64,000 nt of DNA from Cryobacterium breve. GTDB taxonomy: Bacteria > Actinomycetota > Actinomycetes > Actinomycetales > Microbacteriaceae. Numbering within the stretch: position 1 is the stretch's first letter; the number at the start of each line of letters is the position of its first letter. Positions 29,463-38,781 of the stretch are shown here, piece after piece. The notes below the pieces were generated by a model. The model was not told the DNA's origin. It ran no database searches and saw only the letters and a program-made list of their open reading frames with translations. Where the stretch lies: contig NZ_SOGJ01000015.1 in assembly GCF_004402375.1 (NCBI RefSeq), positions 147,623-211,622 on the forward strand. The letters are read 5' to 3'. The translations under genes and the position numbers were made by a program.

Positions 29463-30773
29463 GTGAGCGACATCGCCGAGCTAACGCCATCCATCGAACC
29501 CAAGCAGGCGACTCTGTCCTTCCCGGGCGGATCCGCCGACTTCCCGATCGTGCGCGGCACGGCCGGCGCCTCCGGCATTGACATTTCGACTCTGACCCGC
29601 AAGTCGGGCCTGATCACCCTCGACTCCGGGTTTGTGAACACCGCCGCCACGCGGTCGGCCATCACGTTCATCGACGGCGAGAGGGGCATCCTTCGCTACC
29701 GGGGCTATCCGATCGAGCAGATCGCCCAGAACTCAAACTTCCTCGAAACCGCCTGGCTGCTGATCTACGGCTCTCTGCCCACCGCCAGCGAACTCGGGGC
29801 CTTCGACACGCGCATCCGTCGGCACACCCTGCTGCACGAAGACCTGCGTCGCCTGTTCGATGTGCTGCCGTACAACGCGCACCCGATGGCGGTGCTCTCC
29901 GCCGGCACCTCGGCGCTGGCCGCGTACTACCAGGACTCTCTCGACCCCAACGACCCGGAGCAGGTCGAGCTCGCCACGGTGCACCTGCTCTCCAAGCTTC
30001 CGGTGATGGCGGCATACGCCTACAAGAAGAGCATCGGCCAAGCATTCCTCTACCCCGATAACTCGCTCGGCTACGTGGACAACTTCCTGCGCCTCATCTT
30101 CGGTACCCTCGCCGAACCCTACGAGGTGGACCCGGTCGTCAGCAAGGCACTCGAACGCCTGCTGATGCTGCACGAAGACCACGAGCAGAATGCGTCGACC
30201 TCGACCGTTCGCCTGGTCGGATCCACCGAGGCGAATCTGTTCGCATCGGTCTCCGCGGGCATCAACGCTCTGTCCGGTCCGCTACACGGTGGCGCTAACG
30301 AGGCCGTGCTCAAGATGCTCGGTGAGATCAAGGCATCCGGCGAAGGCGTGGAGAAGTTCGTCGAGCGGGTCAAGAACAAGGAGCAGGGCGTGCGCCTGAT
30401 GGGCTTCGGCCACCGGGTGTACAAGAACTACGATCCCCGGGCGACCCTTGTCAAGGAGAGCGCCGACGAGGTGCTCGCCGCCCTGGGTGTCAAGGACGAC
30501 CTGCTCGATATCGCCAAAGAACTCGAGCACATCGCGCTCAACGACGACTACTTTCAGGAGCGCAAGCTCTACCCGAACGTGGACTTCTACACGGGCGTCA
30601 TTTACAAGGCGATGGGCTTCCCGACCAGCATGTTCACCGTGCTCTTCGCGATCGGTCGCCTGCCCGGCTGGGTAGCGCACTGGCGCGAAATGAACGAGGA
30701 CCCAACGACCAAGATCGGTCGCCCCCAGCAGCTCTACATCGGTTCGCCGGCCCGCGACTTCCCGCGCCGCTAG
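29463..30773 (+). CDS. gltA: Citrate synthase
   Basis: The 436-residue type II citrate synthase condenses acetyl-CoA with oxaloacetate. The catalytic residues sit in SGPLHGGANEAV (His), GFGHRVYK (His) and NVDFYTG (Asp). I chose GTG at 29463 because CAGGGAG lies 6 nt upstream; a GTG at 29433 would add ten residues and is possible. It is monocistronic, with a 207-bp upstream region and the palindromic element downstream. Confidence 0.95.
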   Translation: MSDIAELTPSIEPKQATLSFPGGSADFPIVRGTAGASGIDISTLTRKSGLITLDSGFVNTAATRSAITFIDGERGILRYRGYPIEQIAQNSNFLETAWLLIYGSLPTASELGAFDTRIRRHTLLHEDLRRLFDVLPYNAHPMAVLSAGTSALAAYYQDSLDPNDPEQVELATVHLLSKLPVMAAYAYKKSIGQAFLYPDNSLGYVDNFLRLIFGTLAEPYEVDPVVSKALERLLMLHEDHEQNASTSTVRLVGSTEANLFASVSAGINALSGPLHGGANEAVLKMLGEIKASGEGVEKFVERVKNKEQGVRLMGFGHRVYKNYDPRATLVKESADEVLAALGVKDDLLDIAKELEHIALNDDYFQERKLYPNVDFYTGVIYKAMGFPTSMFTVLFAIGRLPGWVAHWREMNEDPTTKIGRPQQLYIGSPARDFPRR

Positions 30774-30810
30774 ATCGCGCCACGCGCCACTCGCCCGGGC
30801 GTGGTTGTCG

Positions 30811-30895
30811 AACCAATTCGACGGAGATTTTCCGGAAAGAGACGGTTTTCGGGCTGTTTGGGGCAACTGCGGGCAGAATCTCCGTCGATCTCGTT
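30811..30895. repeat. Palindromic dispersed element, copy 2
   Basis: Arms at 30811-30831 and 30875-30895 are inverted copies at 17 of 21 positions, enclosing 43 bp. The left arm matches the left arm of the 6.9 kb copy at 19 of 21 positions, and both have a TTTGGG patch inside. It lies between gltA and a gene on the opposite strand, the same convergent setting as copy 1. Confidence 0.8.
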
Positions 30896-30948
30896 GGGGC
30901 GACGGAGGATGAGACCAACGAGGGGGCCGGGTTTGGGGCCTGCCCCCT

Positions 30949-33615
30949 CTACTCGGGCCGGAGCAGCAGCGTGTGGGTCGCGGCCTGCTTCACAGCGGCC
31001 AGGGAGAACAGCCAGGGGCGGGTGCGGTTCTCCTGCCAGAGCTGGGTTTGATCGTCGTAGTTCGGGTGGAACGCGTGTCCCGAGCTGCCGGTCAGGTTGA
31101 GCCAGCTGGAGTCGTCCCAGTCCGCCAGGCTGACCACCTGCCGCATCGACGGCACCCAGTCCACGGTGTAGCCGGCGGTGGCATCCCAGCCGACGGCGTC
31201 GATCACGCTGGAGCCGCCTGCGACCTCATACGGTCCCCGGTTGAACAGCCACTCCAGCGGTGCGATCCCCGACTCCCCGAAGCTGGCGTGCGTCACCTCG
31301 AGAGTGTGGATCCGACCCCATTCCCAGCCGGCGACATCCGCGCCCATCAACTTCTCGCCCTCGGCGGCGGCCCGGGCGAGCACCCGTTTCAGCATGCTGT
31401 CGCGGCCGCTGGAGCCGATCCGGTCGCTGCTCCACCACGGTGACTCCGGGACGTCCAGAAGGGCGATCACGACGGCGAAGGAGCGGTCACCGCCGGTGAA
31501 CGCGGTGCCCTCCGGCAGTTTCTGGTCGAACATGACCGCGAGCAGGTTGCGCCAGACGATGTTGAAGTATGCGGCGGGGGCGCTGTCGGCGTCGAGGTGG
31601 TAGTCCCAGCCGTCGAACAGGGCAACCGCGTCGCGGGTCGGGCCGGTCGTCTCGATGCCCTGCAGCACCGGCACCAGCGCTGCCGCCAGAGGACTGTAGG
31701 TGTCACCTTGGATCTCGCTCATCACCGCTGTCGTGACGGGGGTGCCGGAGTCGATGCGCGCCTGAAGCCGCCGGGTGATCTCGGCGGCGCGGTAGCCGAG
31801 ATCCCAGTCCTTGGTGATCAGGTAGGGGTAGTCCGGGCCGACGGGGGAGTTGTTCGCCGTCACGATGAAGCCACTGGGCGGGTTGAAGGTCTGCGGCAGC
31901 GCGTCGAACGGGATGTAGCCGTCCCAGCCGTAGTCGCTCGTCCAGCCGGGCACGGGCACGGTGCCGTCGCCCGCCCGGCGGATCGGGATCAGCCCCGGTG
32001 CCTGGTAGCCGATATTGCCGTCGACATCGGCATAGACGAGGTTCTGTGACGGCACGTCGAACAGCTCGGCCGCCTGACGGAAGCTCGCCCAATCGGTCGC
32101 CGCTCCGAGCGCGAAAACAGCGGATGCCGTGCGCCCGGGAGTCAGGGCCGTCCACTGCAGCGAGAGCGCGTAGGCGGGGGACTCGGCGGCGGCCCCGCTG
32201 GCACCCGGTTCCGCCGTGGCATTCGTCCCCGCTCCCTCGGCCGCAGCATCCGCCGCCGGCAGGTCGATCGCCGCCGGAAAGTCGTTCGCGATCGCCGGGA
32301 ACACCGTGCCGCCCAGCCCGCTGACGATCGGACCGTGCTCGGTAGCCCGGATCTCGATCCGAACCGGGTCCCCGCCGGCGACCGAGATGGTCTCGCTCCG
32401 CCGCAGCAGGGGCTTTTGCGCTCCGTCGTGCTCGTAGGTGTCCCCGGTGACCTTCTCCAGGTAGAGGTCGGCGACATCCGGCCCGAGGTTGGTTAATCCC
32501 CACGCGACCTTCGCGTTATGGCCGATGATGACGCCGGGCAGGCCGGAGAAGCCGTAGCCGGCCAGATCGAACGGGCAGTCCGCGCTCACGGTGCGGCAGC
32601 GCAACCCCACCTGATACCAGACCGACGGCATGACGGCACCGAGGTGCGGGTCGTTCGCGAGGAGCGGCTCACCGGTGTCGGTGTGTTCGCCGGCCACCAC
32701 CCAAGAGTTGGACCCGATTTCGCCTCCGGCCGGGCCGAGCAGCTCGGGCACGCCTATGAGTGTGGCGCGCAGGTCCGTGAGTGAGGATGCCAGGGCCGAT
32801 TGGGCGGGAGTTCCCGGCAGCGCGGGAAGGAGGGAGGCTGGTGCCGAGACCGCCGTGTCCGCCTCCGCCTGTACCGCCCCGCCGGCCGGGTCCGGCGCCC
32901 CGTCGACGATGGTCGGGTGGGCCGCGAAAGGGTACGACGGATGCAGCAGCGCGATTTCCGCAGGACTGTAACTGTCCGACAGCAGCGCCCGGTCGATCTC
33001 GTCGTCGAGGTTCGAGCGCAGGTCCCAAGCCATCGCCTTCAGCCAGGCCACCGAGTCGGCCGGGGTCCACGGCTCGGGGGTGTAGCCGGGATTCTGCAGC
33101 CCCAGGGCCGCGTATTCGAGTGAGAGGTCAGGGCCGGAGTGCGTGGCCAGATAGGCGTTCACGCCGTCCGCGTAGGCCTGGTAATAACTGGCGGTGACCG
33201 GGTCGAGCAGTGCGACTTCCTGCTCGGCGACCGCCCGCCAGCCCAGCGTGCGGATGAAGGTGTCGGTCGCCACCTGGCTCTCGCCGAAGAGTTCGGCCAG
33301 CCGCCCGCTCGTCACATGCCGGCGGAAGTCCATCTCCCAGAAGCGGTCCTGGGCGTGCACGTACCCCTCGGCCCGGAACAGGTCGCCGGCGGTGTCGGCC
33401 AAAATCTGGGGAATGCCGGCCTCATCCCGGTACACCGTGACGTCGGCGCCGAGGCCAGGCAGTCGGGCCTCACCGGCGAATTGAGGGAAGGAGCGGGTCA
33501 CGGTCCAGATGCCGGTACCGACGCCAGCCAGCATCAGGGTCAGGATCACGGCCACAGTGATCAGGGCCGGCCCGACCCGGCGGTGGCGTTTGCTGCGCGG
33601 TGCGTCGGTTCCCAC
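30949..33615 (-). CDS. Penicillin acylase family Ntn-hydrolase
   Basis: The 888-residue precursor has an N-terminal membrane anchor or signal (about 15-40) and the penicillin amidase fold. Cleavage before Ser302 (in GSNSWVVAG) would free the catalytic N-terminal serine of the beta chain. Other family features are HAQDRFWEMDFRRHVTSGRL and LLANDPHLG. The substrate may be a beta-lactam side chain, an acyl-homoserine lactone or another N-acyl compound; the sequence does not decide. GTG at 33615 follows AAAGGAG. It appears to be a single gene, secreted or membrane-bound. Confidence 0.9.
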   Translation of the reverse strand: MGTDAPRSKRHRRVGPALITVAVILTLMLAGVGTGIWTVTRSFPQFAGEARLPGLGADVTVYRDEAGIPQILADTAGDLFRAEGYVHAQDRFWEMDFRRHVTSGRLAELFGESQVATDTFIRTLGWRAVAEQEVALLDPVTASYYQAYADGVNAYLATHSGPDLSLEYAALGLQNPGYTPEPWTPADSVAWLKAMAWDLRSNLDDEIDRALLSDSYSPAEIALLHPSYPFAAHPTIVDGAPDPAGGAVQAEADTAVSAPASLLPALPGTPAQSALASSLTDLRATLIGVPELLGPAGGEIGSNSWVVAGEHTDTGEPLLANDPHLGAVMPSVWYQVGLRCRTVSADCPFDLAGYGFSGLPGVIIGHNAKVAWGLTNLGPDVADLYLEKVTGDTYEHDGAQKPLLRRSETISVAGGDPVRIEIRATEHGPIVSGLGGTVFPAIANDFPAAIDLPAADAAAEGAGTNATAEPGASGAAAESPAYALSLQWTALTPGRTASAVFALGAATDWASFRQAAELFDVPSQNLVYADVDGNIGYQAPGLIPIRRAGDGTVPVPGWTSDYGWDGYIPFDALPQTFNPPSGFIVTANNSPVGPDYPYLITKDWDLGYRAAEITRRLQARIDSGTPVTTAVMSEIQGDTYSPLAAALVPVLQGIETTGPTRDAVALFDGWDYHLDADSAPAAYFNIVWRNLLAVMFDQKLPEGTAFTGGDRSFAVVIALLDVPESPWWSSDRIGSSGRDSMLKRVLARAAAEGEKLMGADVAGWEWGRIHTLEVTHASFGESGIAPLEWLFNRGPYEVAGGSSVIDAVGWDATAGYTVDWVPSMRQVVSLADWDDSSWLNLTGSSGHAFHPNYDDQTQLWQENRTRPWLFSLAAVKQAATHTLLLRPE

Positions 33616-33695
33616 GTCACTCCTTTGTGACTGGCAGCGTACTCCGGGCCGGCGCGGCCGCGCGGAAAGATTCGGGCGGTCAGGCCTTCCCTGCC

Positions 33696-34676
33696 TCAGG
33701 CGTGCAGCTGGGCGTTCAAGACGATGCCGGTGCCGCTGCGCTGCAGAACCTCGACCGCACCCGAGACCGAGTTGCGGCGGAACAGCAGGTTGGCGACCCC
33801 GGAGAGCTCGACGGCCTTCACCGACTGCGTCTTCCCGTCGGCCGTGCGCGGCTGACCGGGCAGCAGTACCTTGGTGCCGGCCGTCACGTAGAGACCGGCC
33901 TCCACGACACTGTCGGCGCCGATTGAGATGCCCACCCCGGAGTTGGCGCCGAGCAGAGCCCGCTCGCCGATCGACACGCGTTCGGTGCCGCCGCCGGACA
34001 GCGTGCCCATGATCGATGCGCCACCGCCGATGTCGGCGCCGTCGCCCACGACCACTCCCTGGGAGATCCGCCCCTCGACCATCGAGACGCCCAGCGTGCC
34101 CGCGTTGAAGTTCACGAAGCCCTCGTGCATCACCGTCGTACCGGGGGAGAGGTGGGCCCCCAGGCGCACCCGGGACGCATCCGCGATCCGCACCCGGTCG
34201 GGCGTGACGTAGTTAAGCAGAGGCGGGAACTTGTCGATCCCGGTGGCGTGGATGCCGTGTCGTTGCAAGGCCGGCCGCAGGCGCGTGAAGTCGGCGGGCA
34301 GCATCGGGCCGGCGTTGGTCCAGACCACGGCGGGCAGGTGGCCGAAGATTCCGTCGAGGTTGAGGGTGTTCGGGAGGGCCAGCAGGTGCGACAGCAGGTG
34401 CAGGCGCAGGTAGGCATCCGAGGTGCCGGCGGGCGGTGTGGTGAGGTCGATCTCCACGGTGACGGCCTCGAGACGCACGGTGCGCCGTGGGTCCTCCCCA
34501 GCGAACTCCTCGAGCTCGGACGGCACGATCCAGCGGTCGCGGCCGGCCGGCAGCGGGCCGAGCTTCGGTGCCGGGAACCAGGTGTCCAGCACGGTGCCGT
34601 CGCCGGCGACGGTGGCGAGGCCGTACCCCCAGGCTGTCGAGGGGGAAACGGATGTCGGGGGTGCGGCTTCGCTCAT
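33696..34676 (-). CDS. dapD: Tetrahydrodipicolinate N-succinyltransferase
   Basis: The 326-residue actinobacterial-type DapD transfers succinyl from succinyl-CoA to tetrahydrodipicolinate. The C-terminal half forms the left-handed beta-helix ([53 protein letters not shown]). It is divergent from dapE, with only 17 bp between the two start codons; its ATG follows TAACCT by 6 nt, so the mRNA should be leaderless. Confidence 0.95.
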   Translation of the reverse strand: MSEAAPPTSVSPSTAWGYGLATVAGDGTVLDTWFPAPKLGPLPAGRDRWIVPSELEEFAGEDPRRTVRLEAVTVEIDLTTPPAGTSDAYLRLHLLSHLLALPNTLNLDGIFGHLPAVVWTNAGPMLPADFTRLRPALQRHGIHATGIDKFPPLLNYVTPDRVRIADASRVRLGAHLSPGTTVMHEGFVNFNAGTLGVSMVEGRISQGVVVGDGADIGGGASIMGTLSGGGTERVSIGERALLGANSGVGISIGADSVVEAGLYVTAGTKVLLPGQPRTADGKTQSVKAVELSGVANLLFRRNSVSGAVEVLQRSGTGIVLNAQLHA

Positions 34677-34681
34677 GGCTC

Positions 34682-34688
34682 TAGGTTA
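34682..34688. promoter_or_regulatory. Shared symmetric -10 element for divergent leaderless dapD and dapE
   Basis: TAGGTTA reads as TAGGTT (34682-34687) towards dapE and as TAACCT (34688-34683) towards dapD. Each hexamer is exactly 6 nt from its start codon, so transcription should begin at the start codons themselves. The two -10 boxes overlap by 5 bp on opposite strands and cannot be used at the same moment. Confidence 0.75.
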
Positions 34689-34693
34689 GTAGA

Positions 34694-35788
34694 GTGCCCC
34701 AAAACTCCGTGACCCTGGACCTCTCCGCAACCTCGCTCGAGCTGACCCGCGCGCTCTGCGACATCGAGTCGGTGTCGGGGAACGAGACCACCATCGCCGA
34801 TAGCGTGGAACGGGCGCTCGCCGGGTACGGGCACCTCGAGATCATCCGGGACGGCGACACCGTCGTGGCGCGCACCAACCTCGGCCGGGCCCAGCGCGTG
34901 ATCATCGCCGGCCACCTCGACACGGTCCCCGTCAACGGCAACCTGCCGACCAGCTTCGAGACCATCGATGGCGTGGAGTATCTCTGGGGCCGCGGCACGG
35001 TCGATATGAAGGCTGGCGTGGCCGTCCAGCTGAAGCTTGCCGCTGAGCTCACCGCGCCCGGCGTCGATGTGACCTGGATGTGGTACGACCACGAGGAGGT
35101 CGCCGACGACCTCAACGGCCTCGGCCGCCTCGCCCGGAACCGGCCCGATCTGTTTGAGGGCGACTTCGCCATCCTCGGCGAGCCGACCAACAGCCAGATC
35201 GAGGGTGGCTGCAATGGCAATGTGCGCATCGAGGTGCGGGCTTTCGGGCTGCGCGCGCACTCCGCCCGCAGCTGGGTTGGCGAGAACGCCATCCACAGGG
35301 CCGCCCCCATCCTCGCCATCCTGGCGGGGTACGAGGCCCGCCAGGTCGAGGTCGAGGGACTCGTCTACCGCGAGGGTCTCAACGCGGTCGGGATCAGCGG
35401 CGGCATTGCTGGCAACGTCATCCCCGACGAGTGCATGGTGCACATCAATTACCGCTTCGCGCCCAGCCGCACCTCAGCGCAGGCTGTCCAGCACCTCGAG
35501 GAGCTGTTCGACGGCTACGAGATCACGGTCGTGGACCGGGCCGAGGGTGCCCGGCCGGGCTTGGACGCCCCGCTGGCCCTGCAGTTCCTGACCGCGGTCG
35601 GTGGTGAGGCGAAGCCCAAATACGGTTGGACGGATGTCGCGCGCTTCTCCGCGCTCGGTATCCCCGCCGTCAACTACGGCCCCGGCGACCCGCTCAAGGC
35701 GCACGCCGACGACGAACGCGTCGCTGTGGCGCAGATCACGGACTGTGAGGACGGGCTCCGCGCGTGGCTGAGCGCAAGCGACCGGTAG
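34694..35788 (+). CDS. dapE: Succinyl-diaminopimelate desuccinylase
   Basis: The 364-residue M20-family zinc hydrolase removes succinate to give L,L-diaminopimelate. Metal ligands are visible in IIAGHLDTVP (His), GRGTVDMKAG (Asp), DHEEVADD (Glu), LGEPTNSQIE (Glu or Asp region) and DPLKAHADDE (His). GTG at 34694 has no ribosome binding site but lies 6 nt after TAGGTT, fitting a leaderless start. It overlaps the next gene by 25 nt. Confidence 0.93.
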   Translation: MPQNSVTLDLSATSLELTRALCDIESVSGNETTIADSVERALAGYGHLEIIRDGDTVVARTNLGRAQRVIIAGHLDTVPVNGNLPTSFETIDGVEYLWGRGTVDMKAGVAVQLKLAAELTAPGVDVTWMWYDHEEVADDLNGLGRLARNRPDLFEGDFAILGEPTNSQIEGGCNGNVRIEVRAFGLRAHSARSWVGENAIHRAAPILAILAGYEARQVEVEGLVYREGLNAVGISGGIAGNVIPDECMVHINYRFAPSRTSAQAVQHLEELFDGYEITVVDRAEGARPGLDAPLALQFLTAVGGEAKPKYGWTDVARFSALGIPAVNYGPGDPLKAHADDERVAVAQITDCEDGLRAWLSASDR

Positions 35789-37035
35789 TCAAGCCTCTCC
35801 AGCCGCTCGTGCGCCGAGCCACACCGGCCTCCGTCCCGGTGGCCGTTCGACCGTCACGCTGGCGGGACGGCCACCGGGCCACCCCGTGGTGGGCCAGGGT
35901 CACGGTCATCTGGGCGGCATCCCGGGTGGTCACGACAACGCTGGTTCTGCTGCTTGCGAACGTGCAGGGTGCCAACGCGTGGACGGCGGCGTCGCCGGGC
36001 TACGCAGCGTTCGCCAACATGTGGGACGCCCGCTGGTACAACATCGTTGCGATCAGCGGCTACCCGGCCGCGCTTCCGCTGACGGCCGAGGGACAGGTCG
36101 CGGAGAGCGCCTGGGCGTTCATGCCGGGCTACCCCGTGGCCGTGCGACTGCTGATGGCGCTCAGTGGCCTGCCATGGGACGTCGTGACCGTGTTCGTGTC
36201 CCTCTCGTTCAGCCTGGGCACCGCGCTGCTGTTCTACCGGCTGATGCGCGGGGTGCTGGACCCGTCGGCCGCACTGTTCTCCGTGGTGCTGCTCTGCGTG
36301 GCCCCGCTGTCACCCGTGCTGCAGTTCGGCTACGCCGAGTCGATGTATCTGTTCTGGCTGACGCTGGCGCTGCTCCTGCTGATCGAGCGGCGGTACGTGC
36401 TGCTGTTCCCGGTCATAGCCGTGATGGGGCTGACCCGGCCGAGCGCGCTGGCCTTCGCTCTGGCCGTCGGGCTGCACGTCGCGCACCGCTGGCTCACGCG
36501 GGCGAAGGACCCCTTTCCACTGGGCGAACGGATGCTGGCGGCATCCGTCGCCGGGTTCAGCGCGCTGGCCGGCGTGGCCTGGCCGGTGATCGTCTGGATG
36601 GTGACCGGATCGATCACGGCGTATACCGACACCGAATTGGCCTGGCGGGCGCCGTATATCGGTTACCAGGAGCTCGTGCCGTTCACGGCCTGGTTCCAGA
36701 GCGGGGTCTGGTGGCTCGGGATGCCGCTCGGTATCGTGGTCGTCGTCGTGCTGATCGTGGCCTTCGGGGGGATCCTGTTCCTCCCGGCGGTGCGCCGGCT
36801 TGGCATCGATCTGCGCTTCTGGCTGGCCAGCTACGGCCTCTATCTTCTGGCGGTGTTCTTCCCGCAGTCGAGCACGTTCCGTCTGCTGATGCCGATGTTT
36901 CCGCTGCTCGGCGCCATCGCCCAGCCGCGCAATCCCTGGTACCGGACGGGCGTCGTCTTAGTCTGCATTGCCGGCCAGTGGGGCTGGCTGCTGCTGTGCT
37001 GGGGAGTGGACGGGGCGGATTGGACACCCCCCTAA
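35764..37035 (+). CDS. PIG-V-like integral membrane mannosyltransferase
   Basis: The 423-residue protein has about ten membrane segments and the features of the PIG-V/GT-C group: a luminal/extracytoplasmic FANMWDARWYNIVAISGYP (WDxxWY) loop and FMPGYPVAVRLL. These enzymes use polyprenyl-phosphate-linked sugars; here mannose transfer to a cell-envelope glycan is likely but unproven. GTG at 35764 lies inside the end of dapE, so translation may be coupled. Confidence 0.82.
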   Translation: MAERKRPVVKPLQPLVRRATPASVPVAVRPSRWRDGHRATPWWARVTVIWAASRVVTTTLVLLLANVQGANAWTAASPGYAAFANMWDARWYNIVAISGYPAALPLTAEGQVAESAWAFMPGYPVAVRLLMALSGLPWDVVTVFVSLSFSLGTALLFYRLMRGVLDPSAALFSVVLLCVAPLSPVLQFGYAESMYLFWLTLALLLLIERRYVLLFPVIAVMGLTRPSALAFALAVGLHVAHRWLTRAKDPFPLGERMLAASVAGFSALAGVAWPVIVWMVTGSITAYTDTELAWRAPYIGYQELVPFTAWFQSGVWWLGMPLGIVVVVVLIVAFGGILFLPAVRRLGIDLRFWLASYGLYLLAVFFPQSSTFRLLMPMFPLLGAIAQPRNPWYRTGVVLVCIAGQWGWLLLCWGVDGADWTPP

Positions 37036-37098
37036 TTACTGTCTGGGGCCGGGATGGTCGATAATGGAAGTTCAGACGAATGAATGGAAGGGGAGTTC

Positions 37099-37275
37099 AT
37101 GGCGGCCATGAAGCCAAGGACCGGAGACGGGCCAATGGAGGCTGTAAAAGAGGGGCGCCTCATCATCGTGCGTGTTCCGCTCGAAGGTGGAGGCCGACTT
37201 GTCGTCTCCGTGAACGACGCTGAAGCCAAAGAGCTTCACGATGCACTCGCCGGCGTAGTCCAGCCGGCCGTATAG
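37099..37275 (+). CDS. DUF3117 small protein
   Basis: The 58-residue product starts MAAMKPRTGDGPMEAVKEG and continues RLIIVRVPLEGGGRLVVSV, matching the small DUF3117 family found across actinobacteria. ATG at 37099 follows GAAGGGGAG; an upstream in-frame ATG at 37084 is less well placed. A strong terminator follows 7 bp after the stop, so it is a single-gene transcript. Function unknown. Confidence 0.93.
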   Translation: MAAMKPRTGDGPMEAVKEGRLIIVRVPLEGGGRLVVSVNDAEAKELHDALAGVVQPAV

Positions 37276-37282
37276 TCGCTGA

Positions 37283-37317
37283 ACGGCCGCGCAGCTCACG
37301 CTGTGCGGCCGTTTTTT
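37283..37317 (+). terminator. Intrinsic terminator of the DUF3117 gene
   Basis: ACGGCCGC (37283-37290) pairs with GCGGCCGT (37305-37312), with further pairing of CAG and CTG inside the loop, followed by six T residues. The next 180 bp hold no gene or recognised site. Confidence 0.92.
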
Positions 37318-37497
37318 CTGCATCGCGGCGACGGGGGATTTCGCGCGATTGCCGGCCTGTGTGCTGCGCGCAATGAGGCTTGGCAGGGCGCTTCCTCCGC
37401 CCTCGGCACCTGTGACCGGCTTGGATGTTCGCGGCCGTCGCCTCCGGGCGTCAGGTCACGAGGTGCCAACAAGCTCGACTACCGGCGGCGAGACCGC

Positions 37498-38130
37498 CTA
37501 CGCGCGGAGCTTGGTGATCTGCAGCAGACCGTCGCCCACGGGGGAGAGGGCGCTGATGACCGCGGTTGAGGAAGCGATCACGGTGAGCAGGGTGCGGAAC
37601 CCGGTCGCCACGTCGTCCCGCTGGGCCGGGTTGGCCACGCGGCCTCGCCAGAGAGCGTGGGCCACGAGGACCGTTCCGCCCGGGCGGGCTAGACGCAGGG
37701 CATGCTCGACGTACTCGATCACGGACTGCGGGTCAGCGTCGACGAAGACGATGTCGTAGGAGTTCTCATTCATGCGGGGCAGCACGTCCGCGGCCCGGCC
37801 CGTGATCAAGCGTGTCCGGTTCGCGGGGATGCCGGCCTCGGCGAAGTTGGCCCGGGCGTGCTGCTGATGGTCGACCTCGGTGTCGATGGAGGTGAGGGTG
37901 GCGCTGGGGGCGCCGGTGAGCAACCAGATGCCGGAGACGCCCGCGCCGGTGCCGACCTCGAGGATGCTGCGCGCTCCGGTGGCAGCCGCGATCACGGCCG
38001 ACTGCGCGCCGACGGCGGGTGAAATCGCGTCGATTCCGAGTTCGAGGGATTGTTGTCTGGCCCGCGCCACAGCGTCGGACTCCACGACTGAGTCGTCGGA
38101 GAATTTCCAGTTCAGATCTTTGTCAGACAC
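37498..38130 (-). CDS. Class I SAM-dependent O-methyltransferase (COMT-like)
   Basis: The 210-residue methyltransferase has SAM motif I LEVGTGAGVSGIWLL, the acidic residue of motif II (TSIDTEVDHQQHARANF) and motif YDIVFVDADPQSVIEY typical of the caffeoyl-CoA/catechol O-methyltransferase family. GTG at 38130 follows ACTGGAG by 8 nt. It is divergent from tatB, as in other actinobacteria. Substrate unknown. Confidence 0.9.
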   Translation of the reverse strand: MSDKDLNWKFSDDSVVESDAVARARQQSLELGIDAISPAVGAQSAVIAAATGARSILEVGTGAGVSGIWLLTGAPSATLTSIDTEVDHQQHARANFAEAGIPANRTRLITGRAADVLPRMNENSYDIVFVDADPQSVIEYVEHALRLARPGGTVLVAHALWRGRVANPAQRDDVATGFRTLLTVIASSTAVISALSPVGDGLLQITKLRA

Positions 38131-38204
38131 AGTGCAACTCCAGTAGGTGAATGGGTCAAGCCTAAGGGGGCCCGGGCATGGTCCGTGGAGGCCTCGCCGG
38201 GGGT

Positions 38205-38210
38205 TATTCT
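38205..38210 (+). promoter_or_regulatory. -10 element of leaderless tatB
   Basis: TATTCT ends 6 nt before the tatB ATG, and no ribosome binding site precedes that ATG. Confidence 0.7.
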
Positions 38211-38216
38211 GGGTGG

Positions 38217-38597
38217 ATGTTCGGTTTGACGTTCGAGAAGATTCTGCTGATCGGCATTGTCGCCGTCTTCTTGCTCGGACCCGAAAGGCTTCCGCACTAC
38301 GCCGCCCAGCTCGCCCGCCTCGTGAAGCAGCTCCGCAACCTGGCCAACGGTGCCAAAGACCGGATGCGAGACGAGATGGGCCCGGAATTCGACGACGTCG
38401 ACTGGAAGAAGCTCGACCCGCGTCAGTATGACCCGCGCCGCATCATCCGGGAAGCACTCACCGACGAAGACCAGCTGAAGGCGCAGTCGGCCACAGTGTC
38501 GCGAGCGCCGAACCCTGATGGGGCCTACCTGCAGCAAAAACGCGCCAGGGAGGCTGCCGGTGCTCAGCCGGCGCCGTTCGACTCCGAGGCCACATAG
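38217..38597 (+). CDS. tatB: Sec-independent (Tat) translocase protein TatB
   Basis: The 126-residue protein has a single N-terminal membrane segment with the conserved glutamate (FEKILLIGIVAVFLLGPERLP), then an amphipathic helix and charged tail. It acts with TatA and TatC in export of folded proteins such as EfeB of this window. Context (O-methyltransferase, mrp, DUF1003, MgtE-like) supports TatB over TatA. ATG at 38217 follows TATTCT by 6 nt, so the transcript should be leaderless. Confidence 0.9.
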   Translation: MFGLTFEKILLIGIVAVFLLGPERLPHYAAQLARLVKQLRNLANGAKDRMRDEMGPEFDDVDWKKLDPRQYDPRRIIREALTDEDQLKAQSATVSRAPNPDGAYLQQKRAREAAGAQPAPFDSEAT

Positions 38598-38640
38598 CCA
38601 CGTAGCCACATACCCGAGTAGCCGAATAGCCGAGTAGACG
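38593..38640 (+). repeat. Octamer tandem repeat after tatB
   Basis: Six degenerate 8-bp units (CATAGCCA, CGTAGCCA, CATACCCG, AGTAGCCG, AATAGCCG, AGTAGACG) begin at the tatB stop codon. Nearly all carry TAGCC. The units contain TAG in successive frames, so they also close every reading frame leaving tatB. The remaining 140 bp before the IclR gene hold a GC-rich inverted pair near 38671-38702. Confidence 0.85.
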
Positions 38641-38781
38641 TGGAGCATCATCGGAAGCGCGTTCTCGGTCATGCTGCCGGGGCGGCCCGCACGCCCGGCA
38701 TGCCGTAGCCACCGGCCCGCACCGCGTCGGGGGCAACGGATCTGGCCTGGCTGCGGGTGCACTCGGAAGTGACAGTGGGAT

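Noticed and set aside
37319-37497. Open frames between the DUF3117 terminator and the O-methyltransferase gene
   Set aside because: They cross into the methyltransferase gene in another frame, lack ribosome binding sites and show no domain.
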